From Clostridium porci (GTDB lineage: Bacteria; Bacillota; Clostridia; Lachnospirales; Lachnospiraceae): a stretch of DNA of 64,000 bases. The position numbers and the translations under genes were made by a program. The notes below the pieces were generated by a model. It saw only the letters and a list, made by a program, of their open reading frames with translations, had not been told where the DNA came from and made no database searches. Each line of letters begins with the position of its first letter. The stretch's first letter is position 1. Of this stretch, positions 1-6,517 are shown one piece after another. The DNA lies in the NCBI RefSeq assembly GCF_009696375.1, contig NZ_VUMD01000008.1, positions 1 through 64,000 on the forward strand, given 5' to 3'.

Positions 1-25
1 TGTGAAGTCCCAACGCCTGTCAGAT

Positions 26-1033
26 TTAATTGTTAAATGGTGTATCTGCCCTGTCAACCGGCTGGAATCCATGCAGATAATCAGTAGTGTCATATTCCTG
101 CCATTCACCGGGAGCCGTGTATATCCTAACCTTATGAATACGCCGCATAAGGGCATTCCATGTCACTGTCTGCTCCAAGCGGATATTATGATACTGGTCT
201 TCTAACTTCCAGTTAGAAACGACATACACGAAGTTATAGCAGGCCTGCCGGTTGTTGTACCTTGCAGGGAGTTGCAGAGGGTAAATGTCAAGATAGTTCA
301 GCATATTGCCTATTGGTAAATCACTTCTAAATTCTTCAAAAACTATCACATCTTCCCCGGAATAGGTGTCGAATGGGTGCTTATAATCCGTTACCCGGTA
401 TACATTGGAATCGCCGTGATTATCAAGGATATATCTGGACTTTCCAAAGCCGGTTGCACCGCTCACATAGGTTACTAATAGGTTCATGCGCCGTTCTGCC
501 TTGTAGCGGCTGGAAAGTATCTCTAAACGTGCCTTATCAATGTGCTGTAGGTTCAGCAGGTTGTCAGGATTAATTTCCAGAATCTCTACATTCGAATAGC
601 CGTCCTTAATCATCTGGTATAAGTTGGCTAAATCGCTTCTTCGCCCCTGTCCCGTTTGTGGCATGGTTCCCCATTCCTCAAAGGTATCCTTTAAATTTGT
701 GGTTCCCTTTTCCGTATCTTCCCACTTGCCCTCTTTGCGGATATATGCCCGGTTTTCTTCTGCCGTTCCTTGCGCTTCCTCGATATGGGCAGATGGAAAA
801 GCCTTCTTTATGCTGGAAAAATAAACCGGATTCTTAAATTGTGCAAACAGGTGGGTATGCGGGGCTTTTGCGATCTCATCACACATACACCAGTAAATAA
901 TATTCTCCCAGCTTGACAGCTTTTCTTTAATCGCCTGATGGGAACAGTTCTTGTGCTTCTCTGGGTTGTTAAATGTTAATTGGTACTTTCGGCTACGCCG
1001 ATTATTAGTGGTATTTTTCTTTTTGGTTGTCAT
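26..1033 (-). CDS. CRESS-DNA-type Rep: HUH endonuclease with SF3 helicase
   Basis: A replication initiator of 335 residues that should nick and rejoin its origin for rolling-circle replication. The N-terminal HUH nuclease shows motif I YQLTFNNP (residues 17-24), motif II HTH (59-61) and motif III YIRK with Tyr97 as the candidate nicking residue and Lys100. The C-terminal superfamily 3 helicase shows Walker A GATGFGKS (192-199), Walker B DVIVFEEF (228-235) and motif C VVSN (271-274). This domain order is that of circovirus and geminivirus Reps and of bacterial pCRESS plasmids, not of the usual Rep_trans or RepB plasmid proteins. The start follows AGAAAGG. A stem-loop with a CRESS-type nonanucleotide lies about 100 bases upstream. 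All key motifs are present, so it is probably active. Confidence 0.88.
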   Translation of the reverse strand: MTTKKKNTTNNRRSRKYQLTFNNPEKHKNCSHQAIKEKLSSWENIIYWCMCDEIAKAPHTHLFAQFKNPVYFSSIKKAFPSAHIEEAQGTAEENRAYIRKEGKWEDTEKGTTNLKDTFEEWGTMPQTGQGRRSDLANLYQMIKDGYSNVEILEINPDNLLNLQHIDKARLEILSSRYKAERRMNLLVTYVSGATGFGKSRYILDNHGDSNVYRVTDYKHPFDTYSGEDVIVFEEFRSDLPIGNMLNYLDIYPLQLPARYNNRQACYNFVYVVSNWKLEDQYHNIRLEQTVTWNALMRRIHKVRIYTAPGEWQEYDTTDYLHGFQPVDRADTPFNN

Positions 1034-1119
1034 GATATTTCCTTTCTATGTTCCGGCACAGAGCCGACACAATCGGGGGTATGCCGGAACCATTGATTTT
1101 AAAGGATTTTTTGTAATTT

Positions 1120-1131
1120 TGACACTGACAC
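1120..1131 (-). repeat. Tandem GTGTCA hexamers beside the origin stem
   Basis: On the rep coding strand, GTGTCA occurs twice in tandem immediately 3' of the stem-loop; the first G is the last base of the stem. Circovirus origins carry hexamer repeats at the same place, and these are the Rep binding iterons. The role here is inferred from position. Confidence 0.5.
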
Positions 1132-1160
1132 CGAAGTTGTGGTAATACTAACAACTTCGG
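1131..1160 (-). other. CRESS-type rolling-circle origin stem-loop with TAGTATTAC
   Basis: A perfect 10-bp inverted repeat (CCGAAGTTGT / ACAACTTCGG) encloses a 10-base loop that reads TAGTATTACC on the minus strand. TAGTATTAC fits the NANTATTAC nonanucleotide at the apex of circovirus origins, where Rep nicks between TATT and AC; here that falls between positions 1144 and 1143. The element lies about 100 bases upstream of the CRESS-type rep on the same strand and is flanked by hexamer repeats. The sequence match is direct; use as an origin is inferred. Confidence 0.8.
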
Positions 1161-1164
1161 CATG

Positions 1165-1188
1165 GGAGCAGGGGATTGCCCCTGCTCC
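1165..1188. other. Second perfect hairpin next to the origin
   Basis: GGAGCAGGGG and CCCCTGCTCC form a 10-bp perfect stem with a 4-base loop, 4 bases from the origin stem-loop and just after the stop of the FtsK-like gene. There is no T-tract on either strand, so it is a poor intrinsic terminator. It could be an extra origin structure, a transfer-related hairpin or a transcript-end stabiliser. Confidence 0.6.
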
Positions 1189-1202
1189 ACGTCCAGAACG
1201 CC

Positions 1203-1961
1203 TTACGCTTCGCACGGCGATCTGGACGCTTCATAGCGTGTTACTCCTGCGATAATATCCGATTCCAGTAAGTCCATGCGGTTAATTGCAGGAACACGGA
1301 TAGCATGGAAATCAGAGCCATTGGAAAGCATGTAGCCGGTTCCTCTAATGCGGTCTGGGAGCATTTCAGAACGGAAGTCAGAGAATAACATTTGCTGACT
1401 TTCCTTGGACATGTTTCCAAGACCGATAGCAAGATTGAAGTTGTCTCTGGCGGTTCCAAAAGTGCTGGCATCTGCCCTTTGCTGACTAATGATAACTTGC
1501 AGGTTAAAACTGCGCCCCATCATCAGAAGCCTTGATAGGTCTTGCATGGCATTTGCGGCGGCTTTTTTGTCGGTACTTAAAGAACTGATGAACGAAGCCC
1601 ATTCATCAAAATATAGTATAGTAAAATGCCGGTCAGAGTTTCCCTGCTGTCGTTCTGAGAGCATGTTGCTGATTTTCTTTAAGCCATCCGCACAGTCCAT
1701 GAATCGGTAATAATTATCGGCTTTCTGCAAAAACGAATAGTCGTTATCGGCTTTCATATCGCATACAATCAGTTCGCTATCTGAGCAATATCTGGATATT
1801 TTCCCTAAAATTAGTTTGCATAAATATGTCTTGCCTGAACCTGTTGCACCCACTACGATAATATGTGGAGTGCGTTCTGGCTTCCAGATGATTTCTTTGC
1901 GCAAATTTAATAGGCAAAAAGAATCATCAAGTACAATAGGAATTTCAATATCAATACCCAT
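1203..1961 (-). CDS. FtsK/HerA-like DNA translocase ATPase of a mobile element
   Basis: About 252 residues from an ATG at 1961 that overlaps the end of the upstream gene by 11 bases, which suggests translational coupling; a longer frame to 2051 would overlap by 100 bases. Walker A is GATGSGKT near residue 38 and a Walker B-like segment ILYFDEW lies near residue 115. MGRSFNLQVIISQQR resembles the sensor region of FtsK/TcpA coupling ATPases. Such ATPases pump DNA through a membrane channel in conjugation or segregation. No membrane segments are present, but the upstream gene encodes a two-helix protein that could anchor it. A role in moving the element's DNA is inferred; packaging is an alternative. 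Confidence 0.75.
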   Translation of the reverse strand: MGIDIEIPIVLDDSFCLLNLRKEIIWKPERTPHIIVVGATGSGKTYLCKLILGKISRYCSDSELIVCDMKADNDYSFLQKADNYYRFMDCADGLKKISNMLSERQQGNSDRHFTILYFDEWASFISSLSTDKKAAANAMQDLSRLLMMGRSFNLQVIISQQRADASTFGTARDNFNLAIGLGNMSKESQQMLFSDFRSEMLPDRIRGTGYMLSNGSDFHAIRVPAINRMDLLESDIIAGVTRYEASRSPCEA

Positions 1962-2730
1962 AGGTGCTATCGTTGAACGTACTGAATACCGGTGCTGCGC
2001 TATAAGAATCGTTAATTTTCTCCTCATCATAATCAAGACAGAACGTAACATACGTATGACAGTCTGATGGTTCTCCCATTACATGAAGAAACGTATTCTG
2101 CTTTGGCGGACACAATCCATTGATTCCATAGGATGTAATCCTCTGGTTAATGGCTCCCTGCAATACATCCCGGATAGTCAATATATGCTCCGGGATTAAG
2201 TTGGTAATTGACAATTTGTTGGCACGATATGTCAGCAGATAGCCGGTGCCGTCCGGCTTAATCTGTATCCGTTGTGCTGGGTTTTCCATAATAATATTGG
2301 AAAGGTTCGATGGATTTGCGAGGTTAATCAAGGACGCAAGGCTTTTATCCCGTAAAATATCACCCATAAAGCCGCCCACCTTTTCATAAACAGCATTTGC
2401 TTTTGGCATTAAAGCCTTGTACTTCTCTTCAAGAACCTTGCGCCGTTTTGCTTCTCTCTGTTCCCTACCGGACTGAATCCATGCGAAAAACATAGCAATA
2501 GAAATACCAATAATCGCTAATTCGCCCATGTGGTTGTCAATAAAGCGGTAAACCGAGAGAAACAGAAAACCAGTCAGTCCTAGAACGGCGGCTATTAACA
2601 GTAGGACGATGATAATAGTACCTAACTTCTGAATGGAATTCTTATCCTGAAGTGCGGACTGGGTTTTCTTTGCAGCCTTTTTAATAGATTCATTAGCTGA
2701 ATGATACAATTCCTGTAATTTCTTAAACAT
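1951..2730 (-). CDS. Two-helix membrane protein of the mobile element
   Basis: A 259-residue protein of no family I recognise. A basic, alanine-rich N-terminus precedes two hydrophobic helices at about residues 37-60 and 70-88. A charged, Arg-rich segment and a long soluble C-terminal domain follow. This layout resembles the N-terminal half of FtsK/TcpA-type translocases, and the gene is directly upstream of, and overlaps, the ATPase gene. The two may form a split membrane-anchored DNA pump. That partnership is inferred from order and overlap only. Confidence 0.55.
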   Translation of the reverse strand: MFKKLQELYHSANESIKKAAKKTQSALQDKNSIQKLGTIIIVLLLIAAVLGLTGFLFLSVYRFIDNHMGELAIIGISIAMFFAWIQSGREQREAKRRKVLEEKYKALMPKANAVYEKVGGFMGDILRDKSLASLINLANPSNLSNIIMENPAQRIQIKPDGTGYLLTYRANKLSITNLIPEHILTIRDVLQGAINQRITSYGINGLCPPKQNTFLHVMGEPSDCHTYVTFCLDYDEEKINDSYSAAPVFSTFNDSTYGY

Positions 2731-2776
2731 AAGTTTTCCTTTCTGCCCCCGCCATTGGCGAGGGCATTTGATTTCT

Positions 2777-3031
2777 TTAGGCTTTGGACGGGGTAATATC
2801 TACCACCCGTAAATATCCGCCGTTTTTACCTACGCCAAAGTCTGCGTTGACAATATATGATTGATTGACTTCCAACATATTATATTGCTCTTGCGTCAGC
2901 CGGAGCGTATCAATAATTTCCCCGTTGTTCTGAACAATATTTCCGACAAAGGCTGTGTGTGAATTTCCGTTGGCGTCTTTCCAGAGTTTCTGGACTTTCC
3001 CCAAGAGAAGTACTTTTGCTGTAACTTGCAT
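2777..3031 (-). CDS. Small beta-rich protein of the mobile element
   Basis: 84 residues from the ATG at 3031, chosen because AAAGGAG lies at proper spacing; the frame is open to 3106 but without a comparable site. I do not recognise the family. The sequence alternates short hydrophobic stretches with Gly/Asn turns (for example GKNGGYLRVVDI near the end), suggesting a small beta-barrel. A single-strand DNA binding role would suit a rolling-circle replicon but is only a guess. It is the first gene of the leftward run that ends in rep. Confidence 0.5.
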   Translation of the reverse strand: MQVTAKVLLLGKVQKLWKDANGNSHTAFVGNIVQNNGEIIDTLRLTQEQYNMLEVNQSYIVNADFGVGKNGGYLRVVDITPSKA

Positions 3032-3069
3032 ATCAATTCTCCTTTTTTGTTTTAATTTGTTTATGTCAT

Positions 3070-3085
3070 CATGTCGCGCGTCATG
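3070..3085. promoter_or_regulatory. Imperfect palindrome upstream of the element operon
   Basis: CATG, T, CGCGCG, T, CATG is palindromic apart from one mismatched pair. It sits about 40 bases upstream of the first gene of the leftward run, so it could be a repressor operator. Confidence 0.3.
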
Positions 3086-3191
3086 TTGATTTGATGATGT
3101 TATCATACCAATTTTGAGGACTTTAGTATCAATGCTTTTGGACTATTTTAGACCATAAAAACAGCCTTGCAACAAATGCAAGGCTGTTACT

Positions 3192-3575
3192 TTAGATGGT
3201 ACTTTTTTTCTTAATGGATTCAATCTGCCATTTCAAATAGGAACATATTATTTGTGCGTCTGATTGGCTGAGAGTATATTCCGTACTATCAGTGTTGCCG
3301 AATAAAATATAGTCAGCCGTGACCCCGTAAAATTGGCAGCAAGCCATTAAAATCTCCGCGCTCATAAAGCATTCAGCATTTTCAATCCGTTTATACTGCG
3401 ATTCTGACAAAGTGACGCTTATGTCGTTTTTTCGCCCGCTGGTTAGTTGAGCAACAAGTTGACGAATGCTAAGATTTTTTTCCTGCCTTAAATGAGCCAA
3501 CGTATTGCCTATTTCATAGGCTCGGTTCTTGTAAATGCTTTCTGCCATTCTATTTTTATAGTTGCTTTTTGCCAT
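3192..3575 (-). CDS. XRE-family DNA-binding regulator
   Basis: 127 residues from the ATG at 3575, which follows GAAAGGAAG; the longer frame to 3743 lacks a good site. A Cro/CI-type helix-turn-helix spans about residues 22-85 (LAHLRQEKNLSIRQL, then SQYKRIENAECFMSAEIL), followed by the typical ...YGVTADYILFG tail. It probably represses genes of the mobile element. It reads leftward, towards but apart from the replication genes, and has several palindromes just upstream. Confidence 0.75.
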   Translation of the reverse strand: MAKSNYKNRMAESIYKNRAYEIGNTLAHLRQEKNLSIRQLVAQLTSGRKNDISVTLSESQYKRIENAECFMSAEILMACCQFYGVTADYILFGNTDSTEYTLSQSDAQIICSYLKWQIESIKKKSTI

Positions 3576-3665
3576 TATTTGCTTCCTTTCTGTGACTTTC
3601 ATATTTTTCATATATTTAAAATCCACAGGGAAACAAAAAAACCTATTATCCCCGCTGGAAAACTT

Positions 3666-3749
3666 CGTTGATTTAACTGAATCAACGCTAAATTCGAATA
3701 AATCGAACCAACAATTTCCACGGGCCAATAGGCGCGCAAGCATATATGC
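3666..3749. promoter_or_regulatory. Cluster of three palindromes upstream of the XRE gene
   Basis: Three palindromes occur within 84 bases: CGTTGATT-N6-AATCAACG (3666-3687), TTCGA-N5-TCGAA (3693-3707) and GCATATATGC (3740-3749). All lie upstream of the XRE gene that begins at 3575. They could be autoregulatory operators or, less likely, a transfer origin. No protein site is known to me. Confidence 0.4.
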
Positions 3750-3910
3750 AGGAAAAAATCATCTGCTGTTAATTAAATTTAAATTTTACAAATATAATCA
3801 CCTCACTGTTTAATAGGTCTATATTAGCACATTTTCAGTATAAAAGCAAGAACTATTTAAAAAATCTATCAATATTATCTATCAATATCCCCTCAAAAAT
3901 CATTAGTAAC

Positions 3911-4153
3911 TTATCGAATTTCCTGTTCTAATGCGTCAAAAAGGGGGTGGGTGAAGAATTCTCCCAATGTAATCTCAAAGCCATCACATATTTTTTTAAT
4001 TGTGGATAAAGTAATATTCTTTCGTCTTGAATCAAAGATACTATAAACAGTAGATGGTGTTAGACCGCATATATTTGCAAGCTCATTATATGCTATACCT
4101 CTTTCTTTACAGAGTAGTTCAATTCTTTTTGCAGTTGCGTCTTTTACATTCAT
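3911..4153 (-). CDS. Small XRE/Cro-CI-type repressor
   Basis: An 80-residue single-domain helix-turn-helix protein (GIAYNELANICGLTPSTVYSIF, then ITLSTIKKICDGFEITLGEFF). It follows AGAAAGG at proper spacing. It is divergent from the secreted-protein gene at 4290, with an inverted repeat between them, so it likely controls that promoter and its own. Confidence 0.8.
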   Translation of the reverse strand: MNVKDATAKRIELLCKERGIAYNELANICGLTPSTVYSIFDSRRKNITLSTIKKICDGFEITLGEFFTHPLFDALEQEIR

Positions 4154-4198
4154 TTTATTATATCCTTTCTGTTTTAGTTATAAAAAGGATATAATTTT

Positions 4199-4228
4199 AT
4201 ACGCAATATCGTATACGCTGTTGCGTAT
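4199..4228. promoter_or_regulatory. Candidate operator between divergent repressor and cargo gene
   Basis: ATACGCAA and TTGCGTAT form an 8-bp inverted repeat whose spacer contains a second palindrome, CGTATACG (4210-4217). The site lies between the small XRE gene and the secreted protein. Binding by that XRE protein is inferred. Confidence 0.5.
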
Positions 4229-4289
4229 ATTTAAAAAGTGTGGTAATATGTATCTTAAAGAAACAATAAAATAAAAGGAGGATTTCAAA

Positions 4290-5024
4290 ATGAAATTCAC
4301 GAAGTTTGCAGTTGTTACCGCAATTTTATCAGCAGTAATGGCGACAAATGTTTTTGCCGGAACATGGAGCACTGGAAAAGGAGAGAATCAAAACAACTGG
4401 TGGTATGATAACGGAGACGGTACATACGCAAATAACGGCTGGCAATGGATTGATGGGAATAATGATGGGATAGCAGAGTGCTATTACTTCGATACGAATG
4501 GTTGGTTACTGACAAATACTGTGACGCCGGATGGATTTAATGTAAATGCTGATGGAGCATGGGTAAACAATGGACAAGTTGAAACAAAAGTCACGGAACA
4601 AACGCCTAATAATGAAACTTCAAATATAGATGGGAAATATACCCATATAGGTTTTTACTATAATGGCGATTTTATAGAGTGGAAACCAGAAGAAGCGGAC
4701 GCAACTGTAGAATATTATATTTTAACTGAAATTGACCAAAATACAGTAAAAGCAGAGATTTGGGGAGCAGAGGTTCAAGGTTCAGAAGCAATACTTAAAA
4801 AAGATGGGGATTCCTATATATTTGAATCTGGTAAGTTAAGTGATTCAGATATCTATTCTGAGTTATATAATGACGGCGCAGACTTACAGCAGTATATTTG
4901 TGAACTACGTATTGAAGGAGATACACTTAAAGTAAAAGGAGCAACTTCAGCATCTACCATATGGGATGGTACGCCAACTCGCTGGCAAAAAAACGATAAC
5001 ACAGTCAGTATTTTTAAACGATAA
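4290..5024 (+). CDS. Secreted protein with cell-wall-binding-type repeats
   Basis: 244 residues with a signal peptide (KFTKFAVVTAILSAVMA, cleavage probably after NVFA). Next comes a Trp/Tyr/Gly-rich segment (NNWWYDNGDG, GWQWIDGNNDG, CYYFDTNGW) like the choline/cell-wall-binding repeats of clostridial surface proteins. The C-terminal 120 residues are predicted beta-rich and of no family I recognise. AAAGGAGG lies 9 bases before the ATG. As the only gene of the element reading rightward and divergent from a repressor, it is probably cargo acting at the host cell surface. Confidence 0.65.
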   Translation: MKFTKFAVVTAILSAVMATNVFAGTWSTGKGENQNNWWYDNGDGTYANNGWQWIDGNNDGIAECYYFDTNGWLLTNTVTPDGFNVNADGAWVNNGQVETKVTEQTPNNETSNIDGKYTHIGFYYNGDFIEWKPEEADATVEYYILTEIDQNTVKAEIWGAEVQGSEAILKKDGDSYIFESGKLSDSDIYSELYNDGADLQQYICELRIEGDTLKVKGATSASTIWDGTPTRWQKNDNTVSIFKR

Positions 5025-5043
5025 AAGATAAGAAAATAAACAA

Positions 5044-5077
5044 GAGGTTGATAGAGAAAAACTGTTCTATCAACCTC
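5044..5077 (+). terminator. Hairpin after the secreted cargo gene
   Basis: GAGGTTGATAG and CTATCAACCTC form an 11-bp perfect stem 20 bases after the stop codon. The T-tract is poor, so termination may be weak. Confidence 0.5.
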
Positions 5078-5182
5078 CTTTACAATTTTGAAACATTATC
5101 AACCTCTATAACAAGCAGTAAAGGGGTAAAATGTATCTGCTCCGCAGACCCCTTGACAGCTTTCCTCTCCGATTTCTAAGTT

Positions 5183-5212
5183 GTAGACAGCCTGTAGACA
5201 CACGTTAGACAG
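5183..5212. repeat. Short direct repeats next to the attachment site
   Basis: GTAGACA occurs at 5183 and 5194, and TTAGACAG at 5205, about 11 bases apart. They lie 46-75 bases inside the element from the tRNA-like att core. Helically phased repeats of this kind suit arm-type integrase binding sites; this is inferred. Confidence 0.35.
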
Positions 5213-5257
5213 TATGCGTTCCTCCTTGATTTTATTAGCTTTCCCGACATTGGGAGA

Positions 5258-5277
5258 GTTCGAATCCCGTCTCGCGC
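5258..5277 (+). other. Right attachment site: copy of a tRNA 3' end (probably tRNA-Leu)
   Basis: The 20 bases have a T-loop (GTTCGAATC), the T-stem 3' half (CCCGT) and an acceptor 3' strand (CTCGCGC), followed by seven T. The bases upstream do not pair to complete a T-stem, so this is a 3' fragment and not a gene. A 5' acceptor strand of GCGCGAG would fit clostridial tRNA-Leu. This is the usual footprint of integration into a tRNA gene, with the intact tRNA at the other end, left of position 1. Confidence 0.65.
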
Positions 5278-5326
5278 TTTTTTTATTTGTTACCAGTTCC
5301 TTTTTTATCGGAAAACTGGTGTAAAA

Positions 5327-5452
5327 TTAGGAACGGTATTGCTCGGCTCCTAAAGCTGTTTCAATAAGTTCTACAGTAATTTTTTTACTCGGCAACAACT
5401 GTTTCAGAATATAGAGATATAGAGCACGCTTTTCTGGAATATTTGCAATAAC
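5327..5452 (-). pseudogene. Possible gene remnant beside the attachment site
   Basis: The minus strand encodes about 41 residues ending RSstop (segments EKRALYLYILKQLLPS and KITVELIETALGAEQYRS), preceded in frame by TGA and with no start site. The composition looks coding. It may be the tail of a former integrase or chromosomal gene; no family is recognised. The rest of 5278-5718 shows nothing I can support. Confidence 0.25.
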
Positions 5453-5718
5453 TCATTTTGTTTATTTCTCCAGATCCTTCCTTAAATTGCTTTTCTTGTA
5501 TTGGTAACAGTATTTTTTACACATCAACAGTATGCCCACTTGCAGCCGAAACATTATAATCGAAATACTATATATTCAAGATATATTTCTTTATTACGAA
5601 TTATCCTGGAGTTATATCAGTATACATAAAATCAGACCAGACATGAATATCGATCACAATATCCAACGGCTAAGACGTATTGCGAATAGGATATGTCATG
5701 AACCAGTCCAAGAGTCCC

Positions 5719-6450
5719 TTAGTTCTTTTGAATTGTCTGGTTTATTTGGGTGACTGTATTTAAATACTCCATAATCCCAATATGTATGGTCCAAGCCAAT
5801 TTATCCTGGTAATCCTCTTGTTCCAGCTGCGCCGCTTCCTTATAATTGCTTAAAAATCCGCACTCGACTATTACAATAGGCTCCTTCACATGAAGGAGAA
5901 GGTAATAATTGTCATTGGACTTGGCCATCCTCCTGTTGGCATCTCCCATAACATAATCAAAGCGTTTCTGCAATAGCTCCGCAAGTAATTTCCCCTTCTG
6001 CGAGTTCTTATAATAAAATACCTGACCTCCTGACACATACTCCTCATGATAGCTGTTCTGGTGGATACTCACCACCAGATCCGGGGCAGCTTCCGTTATA
6101 ATATCACACCGTTTTCTCATATCTGCCATTTTTTTATAGCTACCGCCGGAGCCGTGAAGTCCCACATCTCTATCCCGGGTGAGAATCACCTTTACATCGG
6201 AGGCTTCCAGGTACGCCTTCAACCGTTTAGCGATTTTCAGATTAATATCCTTTTCCAGCTGTCCGTCGATTCCTACTTTGCCTGGATCGTTCCCCCCATG
6301 TCCCGCGTCTATGACTACCACCGGTTGCTTCCGATCCGCCTTTGCTCCCTGGGTCTGAACCGTTACCAGTGTTCCTGTCTGCCAAGATATTAATGCCACG
6401 ATACCAAGCAGCACTATCCCCATAATGGTCTGCCATGCTGATTGCTTCAT
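5719..6450 (-). CDS. cwlD: N-acetylmuramoyl-L-alanine amidase, CwlD-like
   Basis: 243 residues: an N-terminal signal anchor (about residues 8-30) and an Amidase_3 domain with VIDAGHGG (zinc His), LEKDINL (zinc Glu), VSIHQN (zinc His) and IVECGFLSN (catalytic Glu). Length and layout match CwlD, which removes peptide side chains during spore cortex muramic-lactam formation. AGGGAG precedes the ATG at 6450; the preceding TTG is a less likely start. It acts outside the membrane. Other Amidase_3 roles in cell separation cannot be ruled out. Confidence 0.75.
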   Translation of the reverse strand: MKQSAWQTIMGIVLLGIVALISWQTGTLVTVQTQGAKADRKQPVVVIDAGHGGNDPGKVGIDGQLEKDINLKIAKRLKAYLEASDVKVILTRDRDVGLHGSGGSYKKMADMRKRCDIITEAAPDLVVSIHQNSYHEEYVSGGQVFYYKNSQKGKLLAELLQKRFDYVMGDANRRMAKSNDNYYLLLHVKEPIVIVECGFLSNYKEAAQLEQEDYQDKLAWTIHIGIMEYLNTVTQINQTIQKN

Positions 6451-6517
6451 CAATGGACGCTCCCTAATAACCTTTAATCCAGTATATTCACCCCTTCTCT
6501 GGAAAATGAACCTGGTT

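Noticed and set aside
5252-5277. Complete tRNA gene
   Set aside because: Only the T-loop and acceptor 3' strand are present; upstream bases do not complete the T-stem or any other arm.
1-5277. Inovirus-type filamentous prophage
   Set aside because: Small Rep and ATPase genes are suggestive, but the ATPase is FtsK/HerA-like, the Rep is CRESS-type, and no coat-protein genes are visible.
5532-5753. 73-codon open frame after the attachment site
   Set aside because: No ribosome site, no recognisable sequence, and it overlaps the end of the amidase gene.
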